A stretch of DNA of 64,000 nt from Panagrolaimus kolymaensis. Its lineage: Eukaryota > Nematoda > Chromadorea > Rhabditida > Panagrolaimidae. The translations under genes and the position numbers were made by a program. Under the pieces are notes generated by a model. It ran no database searches. It was not told the origin of the DNA and was given only the letters and a program-made list of their open reading frames with translations. Position 1 is the stretch's first letter, and every line of letters begins with the position of its first letter. The stretch is from positions 8,742,001 to 8,806,000 of the forward strand of contig JAJQJQ010000004.1 in NCBI GenBank assembly GCA_028622995.1. Direction: 5' to 3'. Positions 10,739 to 19,125 of this stretch are shown here, in pieces.

Positions 10739-11089
10739 AGAAAAATGAACATTATTTAAAATCAAAAAGTAATATTATACAACAACAAAAATGAAGAAAA
10801 ATGCGGCGCGAAAAATAGTTGAAAAAATATTAACAAACAAAGCAATATCTAAATTTTGCGACAAAGAAAAAAAGATTTTTCCAGAAGGTTCTACTGTATT
10901 TTCTTTTGGTTTCGTGCAATCGTGCTATGAGTTTTATTTTTGACAAAGAGATTACGTTAAACTTTCTAGAAAAATCTTTTTTTTCTATTTCCAAAAATGA
11001 GACGTGAAAAATTAGTTGAATAATCTCAAAAAAACATTAAAAAAAATAATTTGCATTTTATTTTTCCTTCAATTGCATAAAAAAATATA
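10739..11089. other. Non-coding, with a short inverted repeat
   Basis: No gene. An imperfect inverted repeat, about 25 bp per arm (AAAAAAGATTTTTC-CAGAAGGTT against AACTTTCTAGAAAAATC), lies at about 10866-10983. It may be a remnant of a small foldback element or part of a transposon end. Confidence 0.45.
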
Positions 11090-11465
11090 AAAAAATCGAT
11101 TTTTGACAAATTTCATAGAAATTTGCATATTCTATATATCGCTAATATTTTTAAAAAACATTAAAAATAATCGAAAACATAATCCTTTAGATAATCTCAT
11201 CAAAATAGGCGAAAAACAGCATCGGGGATTCGAACCAACCATCTCCTTTCTCATTGTCAAAAGCCCCACTACGCCAAAAAGAAAAATTTTGAGTTAAAAT
11301 TTGAAAATTTGCATATATCTCGAGATCCATATTGACTTCATATTCCTCCGAAAGTTTTTCTGAAATCTACGGGTGATTTTACCCCATCCTAGCTAGATAG
11401 AAAAATCAAACAATCGGCCGGATCGCTCAATCTGCTAACTACTCCCTTGTTTTTTTCATATTATA
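11090..11465 (-). mobile_element. tRNA-related short interspersed element, relative of the 941-bp repeat
   Basis: A single diverged copy of the family that forms the array at 1-2425. Shared blocks include GAAATTTGCATAT near the left end and AGAAAAATCAAACAATCGG followed by CCGG at 11401-11423, then TCTGCTAACTAC. Between them, on the minus strand (about 11218-11283), is a tRNA-like segment with a good A box (TGGCGTAGTGGGGC) and B box (GGTTCGAATCC). The anticodon arm is poor, so this is not a working tRNA. The limits are approximate. SINE-like by composition, although the tRNA part is not at the usual 5' end. Confidence 0.6.
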
Positions 11466-11482
11466 ATAAAATGATAAGCGCT

Positions 11483-11582
11483 AGCAGCATATGTCCAACC
11501 CATCGTATCTCCGCTCCATTTTGCACTATGACGGTTTAGACACATGCGCAAGACAATTGCGCAAGATGATTAATCGTTTTTT
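11483..11582 (+). repeat. Maverick left terminal inverted repeat
   Basis: Starts AGCAGCATATGTCC and continues to GATTAATCG plus a T run. It matches the reverse complement of 16277-16378 almost base for base. Confidence 0.93.
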
Positions 11583-11687
11583 TTTACCAACAAAAAAAAG
11601 TATATTTTTGGTTAACATTATTTTTTTAATTCACATGTTTTTTTAACATAAAATTTATTATATCGACAACAAAAAAATTTTTATAAT

Positions 11688-12122
11688 CTACCAACTCGAA
11701 ATGTTTTTTTGAACAAATATGTCTGGATGACTATGTTTCATTAAAAGTTTTACAATCTGTTTCATGGAAAAACCACGAACTCTATTAATAATAAAAAATA
11801 AACAAAAATGTGCACAAACTTCTGAAAAATAGCTCTGAAGTTTTATTCTATTAACATTATTTTTTTTAAACTTCACCATCCATTGTTTGATTGGAGGTGG
11901 AGGAGACATTCCATAAGAGTCGAAATAATCGACATTTTGATTTATATCTAAATAAAGCGCAACCCAATGAGAGCCTACTGTGTTGGAAGGTGATAAATTA
12001 GCAATTAGAGCAGCGGGAAACTTGAAAAGAGTGGGTAAAGTATCAATACTAAACGTGCCCTTATAAATTTTAACAAGAGATTCAGATTTGGACACATGGT
12101 TTGTTATTTGTCGGACGTCCAT
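11688..12122 (-). CDS. Maverick cysteine protease (adenovirus protease/Ulp1-like)
   Basis: A 144-aa protein of the Maverick PRO family, thought to mature capsid proteins. The catalytic set appears intact: His in SHWVALY (about residue 53), Asp in YFDSYG, Gln in LQSYFSE and Cys in VCAHFC. The motif FPAALIANLSP before the catalytic His is typical of Maverick proteases. The ATG at 12122 is the first in frame. The reading frame of a small membrane protein overlaps its start by 41 nt. Length is near normal for the family, so this gene looks undamaged, unlike its neighbours. Confidence 0.85.
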   Translation of the reverse strand: MDVRQITNHVSKSESLVKIYKGTFSIDTLPTLFKFPAALIANLSPSNTVGSHWVALYLDINQNVDYFDSYGMSPPPPIKQWMVKFKKNNVNRIKLQSYFSEVCAHFCLFFIINRVRGFSMKQIVKLLMKHSHPDIFVQKNISSW

Positions 12123-12282
12123 TTTTGGAATAAGTAATCAGCTCGTGTTCGTTTCTTCTCAGAATACTATTTAAAACTCTGGAAAAAAATTGTCTACTAT
12201 TTTTTTTGGAAAATATTAAACCAATAACACAAATAATAGAAACGGTTAACCAAATAATAAGAGAAATATTTTCACAAATCAT
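12082..12282 (-). CDS. Small single-pass membrane protein in the Maverick
   Basis: 66 residues from an ATG at 12282. One strong hydrophobic helix near the N-terminus (LIIWLTVSIICVIGLIF) is followed by a basic tail (KKNSRQFF, LRRNE). It sits between the capsid-like fragment and the protease on the same strand and overlaps the protease start. Mavericks carry small membrane proteins of unknown role. I do not recognise a family and no function can be given. Confidence 0.45.
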   Translation of the reverse strand: MICENISLIIWLTVSIICVIGLIFSKKNSRQFFSRVLNSILRRNEHELITYSKNGRPTNNKPCVQI

Positions 12283-12315
12283 TTTTGCGTGTGCACTTGA
12301 TCATAAAAAATATGT

Positions 12316-13035
12316 CTAAATGGTTATATCAGAAATGACCTGACGCCATTTATTTATCATAAGCAACGATGGGATTTGACTATAACTCAACATATGAACT
12401 CCCGATAATGGTGTTTTAGTTCGAAATTTAATGTGAACCGTTACAACACCTGATTTTATAAGATCAAAACATGGTTCAATCAATTGATTTGAAGTTTGAT
12501 TGAAAACAAAAAAGCATAAACGATCTTTATAAGCTTCCATTGTTATACCGTTTGATTCAGTTGTGTTTGCAAAACCAAGTGCTTCTTGCATTTCATAGTA
12601 AGGTCTACTGTATCCATGATTCCAATCAATTTGATAAAGAACATTGGGAAAAGTTTTCCCTGAAAATTGAACTTCAATTTGTTGGATATCAAAATTTTGG
12701 AATGGAAACGGTGAAGTTGTTCGACTTGAATTAAATCTTTCATTTTCAATGAAGCCTAAAATTAATCGAGATGGAATAGCATCATGCTGGATAGTGGTAT
12801 TGTAATCGTAAACACCCGGTGGAATATACTGGTTTTTGAGGGTGGACTTCATAACATTATAACGAGCTGGCTCTAAAGCTAATTTAGTTTCAAGTTGAAG
12901 ATTTAATGTGTCAAGAAGAGTCAAAGTTTTCATATAAAGTTTACAAGATTCAATTTTAAGGCGATATTCAGTGACATCGGCAACAACAGGAGCAATTAAT
13001 AAAAATTTACTATCATGAGGAGCATACATGGGCAA
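12316..13035 (-). pseudogene. Maverick capsid-like protein, C-terminal half
   Basis: About 239 residues resembling the C-terminal half of the Maverick protein family annotated in animals as 'F54H12.2-like', which I take to be the jelly-roll major capsid protein. Supporting blocks are YRLKIESCKLYMKTLT, the ARYNV segment, PSRLILGFIENERFN and PFPFQNFDIQQIEVQ followed by RPYYEMQEALG. The N-terminal half is missing: the frame is closed by a TGA just upstream (first in-frame ATG at about 13029), and the DNA upstream is unrelated A/T-rich sequence with a decamer repeat. So it is a 5'-truncated relic. The family match is firm from memory of its pattern. The capsid role is less certain. Confidence 0.65.
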
Positions 13036-13568
13036 GTGGGTGTGTCAAGATTTTTTTTGTTACTAAACCTCAACCTTTTTCGTAAAACTTCGTTAAACTT
13101 CGTAGGACTTTGTTAGACTTCGTAAAGTTTTGTTAGACATTGTAAGGTTTTGTAGCGGTAGAAATGAATAAAAAGGATAAAATCTTTATTTCTTTAATAA
13201 CTTAAAGAATTAAAGCTTTATAATTAGAAATAAAAGGTTATAAACTATAACACCATCACTCACAAAAAAAGTGTCTCTTTTTGTTTTGGAGTTTGATATA
13301 CACTATTTTTTCCGACTCCAAAAGTTGTTTTCGTCTTTTGGGTTGTACATATTGTCATCTTTTGATGGACAAGTTATAGTATCTACCTTATTAAACAAAT
13401 GTGTCCATGAAAATAGACAAACTATTTTTCTTTGGTTCTCTGGCACGCAATTTCGATTCATCGCTTCTTCATTTTGGATGATAACGTAAAGGTTCAAGCT
13501 TTGGTTGTTTCAAGCATAAACCGATCTCGTTATTTTTGAGGATTTCTGCATGACTATCAATGGTGTGA
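13036..13568. other. Internal Maverick DNA without a clear gene; decamer repeat
   Basis: Contains a degenerate 10-bp tandem repeat at about 13078-13155 (TTCGTAAAAC, TTCGTTAAAC, TTCGTAGGAC, TTTGTTAGAC and further variants). A 64-aa minus-strand frame at 13303-13497 is the only candidate coding scrap. It may be leftover capsid or polymerase DNA around the deletion point, but I cannot identify it. Confidence 0.5.
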
Positions 13569-15990
13569 CTTTTAATTGTGCCGGACCCTTCCAAAGAAGA
13601 CTATTGTTATGAAACTATGACTGTAAAAAAGCAAATGGAATTTGATGTTTGGTATGCTGAAAATTATAATACAGAGTTCCACTTAGCCTCAGAGTTGAAA
13701 TCTTACTGTGAATCGGATGTTTCCATTCTTGTACATGCAACTGAATCTTTTTATAAGTTATTTACAGATGCCACTGGTCTTGATCCATTTGTTTCTTGTA
13801 CAATTTCAGGAGCTTGTATGAGAGCTTATTGCACAAACTTTTTACCTGAACAAACTATTGCAATTTGTCCTGAATATGGATATCAAACTCAAGATAGAGC
13901 AAGTGCTTTGGCAATAAAATATTTATTATGGGTTGAAAAAAATGAAAAAATTGTTATTCAGCATCGTAATAGTCCTTTGGGTGAGAAAAGGATAGGCACG
14001 TTCAAAGTTGATGGATATGCTCCTGAAACAAATACAGTCTATGAGATAATGGGAGACATCTGGCATGGATGTCCACGATGTATTAAAAATCGTCAACAAA
14101 TAATGCCTACGGGTCGAACTGCTAATACGGAATATAAAAGAACCATGCAACGTCTTAACTTTATTAAATCCAATGGTTTTAATATGGTTGAAATATGGGA
14201 GTGTGCAATTATGGATATGCTAAAAGTGAATATGGAAATGAAACATTTCTTTAAAACTGAAATAGTAGCGGGTCCGATTCTACCAAGAGAAGCTTTGATG
14301 GGTGGCAGGGTGGCTCCGCAAAAGCTTCATATGGTTGCTGATGATGATTATTGTATCAAACATTATGATTTCAGGTCGTTGTATCCTTCAATTTTGATAG
14401 AAAATTCTTTTCCAATTGATATCCCAGAAGTAATCGAAGTCCCATATTCGGAACAATCGGTTCTATGGACAACTCCAGAGGATATGGGTGGAATTAAAGG
14501 AGTTTTGAAGGTGTTCGTATTACCGCCAACCAATATCATGATTCCTGTTATTCCATTTAAGCATAATGATGCGCTCCACTTTTCCTGTTGTCGAAATTGT
14601 ACTATCAAATTTGAAAAGATCAACACTCGAAGAACTTATGTATGTGAATCAGGGGTGAGCGGATATCCGTGTCCGTGTCCGTTTCCGCGGATATCCGTGG
14701 TTTTTTCACGTCCGTATCCGTATCCGCGTCCGAAAAATTTTTTTTTAATATCCGTGTCCGTATCCGTATCCGTGTAAGCCTTAAAAATGAAAATTCTAAT
14801 ACAAAATTTCCGTGTCCGTGTCCGTTCCCGCGGATATCCGGGCACTTTTGGATTTCCGTGTCCGTATCCGCTTTTACGGAACTGCCTGACGTCCGTTTCC
14901 GTATCCGTCCGTCTAAGGAAAAGTCATGTCCGCTCACCCCTGATGTGAATGTACAGATATGCAGAGAGGGTTTTTAACAACAATAACTCATTGGGAGTTA
15001 GGAGCTGGATTACTCAGAGGATATAAGGTACTAAAATTTTATTATGCCTATAATTATAAAAATTGGAGTTCCGACTTATTCAAAGATTATATTTCTCATT
15101 TTTGCACAGCAAAAGTACAAGCAGAAGGATTTCCAGTTGATATTAAAACTGATGAAGAAAAAAAATATTTTATTGAAACATATAAGCAAAGATTTAATGT
15201 GAATTTGGATGAATCAAAAATGATAAAAAATGAAGGATTAAAATTTCTTGGTAAAATGATGTTGAATAATTTCTATGGAAAATTTTGTGAGAAAAATGAT
15301 AGAGATAAAACTATTGTTACTTATGATCCATTGGTGATTGATTCAATCATGTATGATGATTGTAAAACAGTCAAAACTTTTGATATTTTAAATAACAATC
15401 TCGTGATGATGGTTAGCAAAGATAAAGCTCCAATTGTAAAAGAAATTAAAACATCCAATATTATAATTGGGGTTTTTACAACAAGCTATGCTCGCGTAAA
15501 ATTATTTACTGCTCTTGAAAAAGTGCATAATTCTCCAGGATGTGAGGTGGCTTATTTCGATACAGACAGTATTTTATTCAGATGTCCTAGGAATAATATT
15601 CCATTAACATGTGGACCATTTTTAGGAGATCTTTCTGATGAATATCCTCAATTTGAGATCTTGGAAACACTCTCAAATGGTTGTAAACAATATTCAGTAA
15701 AATTGTTGAAAGATAATATTATTAGTTATATTCTTAAATTACGTGGAGTTACTATTAATGCTGCTGTGGCAAAGGTGATTCATTATGAGCGGTTTAAGGA
15801 AATGGTGTTAAATTTTGGAAATAATGATACAATTACTATTAGCTTGTTTCAAATTGCTCCTGATAGGACTGGACATGTTTATACTAATAAACTTACCAAA
15901 CGATATAAAGCTGTGTTTCAGAAAGGTTTAATCCAAGAAGATTATAGTGTAGATATCGAGGTAATAATTAAAAATTGTTTGTACTTTTAA
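13569..15990 (+). pseudogene. Protein-primed family B DNA polymerase (Maverick pPolB), truncated and interrupted
   Basis: The replicative polymerase of the Maverick. The first frame (13569-14649) begins inside the exonuclease domain, with the ExoIII-type YCESDVSIL near its start, and includes palm motif A, DFRSLYPSI. The second frame (14951-15990) carries motif B (KMMLNNFYGKF) and motif C (YFDTDS, the catalytic Asp pair). The first half of the exonuclease domain is missing, since a TGA closes the frame just upstream. A 293-bp MITE plus its 8-bp duplication (301 bp, not a multiple of three) separates the two frames. Apart from the insertion they lie in the same register. No other break is visible, so the MITE insertion is young relative to the truncation. 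Confidence 0.88.
14650..14942. mobile_element. hAT-type MITE, 293 bp, inserted in the polymerase gene
   Basis: TIRs CAGGGGTGAGCGGA are flanked by the 8-bp direct repeat ATGTGAAT (14642-14649 and 14943-14950). Eight-bp duplications and a CAGGG start are typical of the hAT superfamily. The interior is built largely of TCCGTG/TCCGTA-type hexamer repeats with a palindromic CCGCGGATATCCG near both ends. It has no transposase. Target site and frame arithmetic show it landed in an already assembled polymerase gene. Confidence 0.93.
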
Positions 15991-16035
15991 AAATGTAAAA
16001 AAAAATAAATGTTTTTTTTATTAGCCCCTTTTCTC

Positions 16036-16115
16036 ATTTACCAAAAAAAAAACAATTAATCATCTTGCGCAGTTGTCTCGCGTGTCTAAACAGACATAGT
16101 GTAAAATAAGGTGTG
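16036..16115 (-). repeat. Internal degenerate second copy of the Maverick right TIR
   Basis: AATTAATCATCTTGCGCAG followed by TTGTCTCGCGTGTCTAAAC and CATAGTGTAAAAT matches the inner two thirds of the true right TIR (16277-16378), with about 15-20% differences. It lies about 240 bp inside the element, immediately after the polymerase stop codon. It may be an older end that was replaced, or a trace of a nested or tandem insertion. Confidence 0.8.
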
Positions 16116-16276
16116 ATTTGTTGCTGTTTTTTTATAACCATAGGTTTAGTTCTCATTGAAAAAAATGTGTTGTAAAAAATTAACAATAAACAAAAAACTG
16201 ATATATATATATATGTTAACATTAAATGATAAAAAAAGCTGACTTTAAAAAGTTAACTCATTTTCTCATTTCCAAA

Positions 16277-16378
16277 AAAAAAAACGATTAATCATCTTGC
16301 GCAATTGTCTTGCGCATGTGTCTAAACCGTCATAGTGCAAAATGGAGCGGAGATACGATGGGTTGGACATATGCTGCT
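16277..16378 (-). repeat. Maverick right terminal inverted repeat
   Basis: Reverse complement of the left TIR, ending GGACATATGCTGCT, followed by the GCGCT target duplication at 16379-16383. Confidence 0.93.
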
Positions 16379-16496
16379 GCGCTAATCAATAAATTTTAAG
16401 TGAAAAATAAAGAGTTGAGAATCATTCCATTCGCCGTCATTTAAAATTTTCATTCATTTTTTTTGTAATTCTTTATTTTGTTTTGTTTAAAAAAAA

Positions 16497-18593
16497 ATGA
16501 GTGTTGTTGCGGGTTATGACCCTACTAATGGCGATTTATGTTTATATGATATTGATAGAGAAACAACGACATATATAAAAATTACCAAATGTAAAATTTT
16601 TATTTTGTTATTTTATAATTTTTTTTAATATTTTTAGTAAATAACGAAAATTTGAATAATATCGAAGTAGTCGTGAATGAAATAAAGAGCAAAATTCAAA
16701 ATAATGTTAAAATACTTTGTGTTATGATGGGTGGCACTTACAAAAATATTTTTCGAAAATGCTTCCTTGCAACCGCTGAAAAACACCTTTCCACAAATGT
16801 GAAAATAATTAGTTCTCATAAAGCATTATTAATTGGTGCACTTACAAAAATGGTTGAAAAACCTTTGGCTAAAAGCGAGTTATTGATTTTAAATTATCAT
16901 GAAAATTATATATTTTGCACAATATGGGAAAATAATGAAAATATCGGTTGGAAATTTAGAAACAATGTTTCCCAAATGAAGACGAACTTAGGATGGAATA
17001 ACTTACCAACAATTGAAGATTTTCAAAAACTTTTTCAAGAAATAAAAAACTTATATTCACAAGCTGTAGCTTTCGTTTATAGCGAAACTGGAATGATAAA
17101 TGAAAACGAATTCAAAGCTATTTTTACAAACCTTAGAAATGTTTATTGTTCCAAAAGAGAATTTACTTTTTGTTCAATGAAATATGCACAATTTTTAATT
17201 AAAGATAAAAATATTAAAGATTATAGAATGGAAGAAGTTTTAGAAAGAAGCATTTATTTAAAATACAATGAAACTTCGATGATTTTAGTTCCGCTATGGT
17301 CCTTTTTACCATATAAAAAGAGTATTATTCTTCCTCAAAATATCTCGAATAAAATAAAAGTTGGTACCATTCTTTGTAATGTCACATTTAATAAATGTTT
17401 AGATATTTGAATTTGGAACTATCACTCACGAGAAAATATTTTGCTCGGCTGCGGATGTAACTGTATCGCTCAATATCGATATAGATGGAATTTTCGATGT
17501 TACATTGAATTATGCAACAATTTGCATCACAAGCAATTCAGTTGCGTATCTAAACTCACTTTTTAATGGTATATTTTCTCTCATTTTGTAAAATAATATG
17601 ATAATTTATATTTTAGAACCAACTATTTTCTCAGCCACTGTTAGTTTCAATGGACTAACACCTCAGGTTGGAATGATAAATGAGCCAAACTCAATTACAA
17701 GTAAGCTATATGTTTTCAAATTTTGCCAAGAATCATAGAAATATTTCTAAAGCAGTTTTTTAGATATATTAGACATTTTGGGCCAAAATGTTCCTCCGAA
17801 ATTAAAAAGTTTTCCAATGAAAAGATTTTATTCTCAAGGTTTTCCCGAATTATATTTTTATTTTAAAGATTCTAAAACTTTTGTTAATCCTGAATCAGCT
17901 ATGGCGGAATTGTTGAAAGAAGTTGTACGACGTTTAGGTCCATCTGTTGACACTTATCATTTAACCATTCCTCGACATTTTAATAAAAAACAAAAGCAAG
18001 CTTTTAAAAAGGCCACAGAATTTGCAGAAATGTCAAAAGTTTATTTTGTTGATGAAATGATTGCTTTGGCTTTTGGATATAAAGACAAATTTAAACTTGA
18101 AGAAGGTGCAACTTTTGCCATTATTCAACTTTCTGCATTCAAATTTGTTGGTGGTTTATTCAACTCAAATAACATCGATGATAAAAATTCATTCTCCGTG
18201 GTTATTGATGTTGGTGACATTGATTATACTAGAGCGAATTTCTATGATGAAATTATTTGCAATAGTGAAAATGATGACGAAGATAAAAATGACGGGTAAG
18301 CTTTATCGCATAAATTTAATATTAAAAAAATAATATATAATTATAGTGAAACTGAATATTCAAAAATGATAACTAATCTTACTGAAAATGGGCTACTATT
18401 TTTGGCTTCAATCGATTCCCTTCATTCCATTGTTATAGCTGATGAATGGTTAAAAGATATAATTAACTTTTATTGTGCTGGAGAAAACATAGTTAAAATT
18501 GATGAATACTCAAGTTTAGCTGCTTTGGGAGCTCAACAATGTCAAATTCTTGAAGATAAATATTCATCACAAAAATTGCTCGCTGCCAGCTGA
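16497..18593 (+). CDS. Degenerate, internally duplicated Hsp70-like protein, gene A (6 exons, 614 aa)
   Basis: Exons 16497-16590, 16638-17359, 17403-17568, 17617-17700, 17764-18295 and 18347-18593 all join in frame through GT..AG introns of 43-63 bp. The first unit (residues 1 to about 270) has a reduced nucleotide-binding-domain (NBD)-like region, and a substrate-binding beta-like segment (VSLNIDIDGIFDVTLN) follows. A second NBD-like unit then starts. It has FSATVSFNG for PSYVAFTD, then PESAMAELLKEVV, LTIPRHFNKKQKQAFKKA (Hsp70 VPAYFNDSQRQATKDA) and YSSLAALGAQQ (PDEAVAYGAAVQ). The phosphate motifs are gone (DLGTT reads DPTNG; DLGGGT reads LNYHEN and IQLSAFK), so ATPase activity is unlikely. 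There is no C-terminal lid or EEVD. Function is unknown. A tandem paralogue follows. Confidence 0.85.
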
Positions 18594-19125
18594 TTAAATT
18601 TTAAAGATAATTAAAAGTTATTTGCAAACTTTTTTTTGCGTTTGATATTTTTTTAGAACATTTTATTATTTATACGTTTTTTTTATAAAAATCAAATATG
18701 TTTAATCCTTGAAAACTAACTGTTATTTGCATTCAGGTTTTAACCTGGTTTTAATTTTTACAAAACCTCTATGTAATTTTATAATCAATAATAATAATTC
18801 AAATAAAACAAAATTGGTTTTTTACATTAATAGGTTTACCTAAATGTCTTTCCAATAAATTTTAACACAAGGATTGCTTAATTTACTTTCCAATTACTCA
18901 TCTATATAAAATGTTTTCATCCTTAAGAAAAATATCAATCTCTATGTTAAATTTTCAAATAATTACATCGTTAAAACTCAACTCATATAATCCCTTGCAT
19001 CATAATATTCGACACTGATAACAAACAAACAATCAATAAATTAAATCGAGGAAAGTTAAAACACTAAAAAAATTTTCTTACATCGTTTACGTTAAACAGT
19101 TGCTGCCGATTATTTTTTGTTAAAA
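18594..19125. other. Spacer between the two Hsp70-like genes
   Basis: A/T-rich. It should contain the polyadenylation signal of gene A and the promoter of gene B. No coding frame or repeat seen. Confidence 0.4.

Larger units (their letters stand above)
11483..16378. mobile_element. Compact Maverick/Polinton element (4.9 kb)
   Basis: Bounded by TIRs of about 100 bp (left from 11483, right to 16378) that start AGCAGCATATGTCC, with GCGCT directly repeated outside at 11478-11482 and 16379-16383. Inside are a Maverick-type cysteine protease, a capsid-like fragment (both minus) and a protein-primed family B DNA polymerase (plus). These are hallmark genes of Mavericks, which are normally 15-20 kb. 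Here I see no integrase, packaging ATPase or penton gene, so this is a deletion derivative. It is further broken by a MITE in the polymerase. It ends 118 bp upstream of the first Hsp70-like gene. Confidence 0.85.

Noticed and set aside
11218..11290. Functional tRNA gene on the minus strand
   Set aside because: A and B boxes are present, but the anticodon arm does not fold properly and no acceptor stem is seen. Kept as part of a SINE-like element.
14620..14977. ORFs across 14.6-15.0 kb
   Set aside because: They are frames of the TCCGTG-repeat MITE, not proteins.
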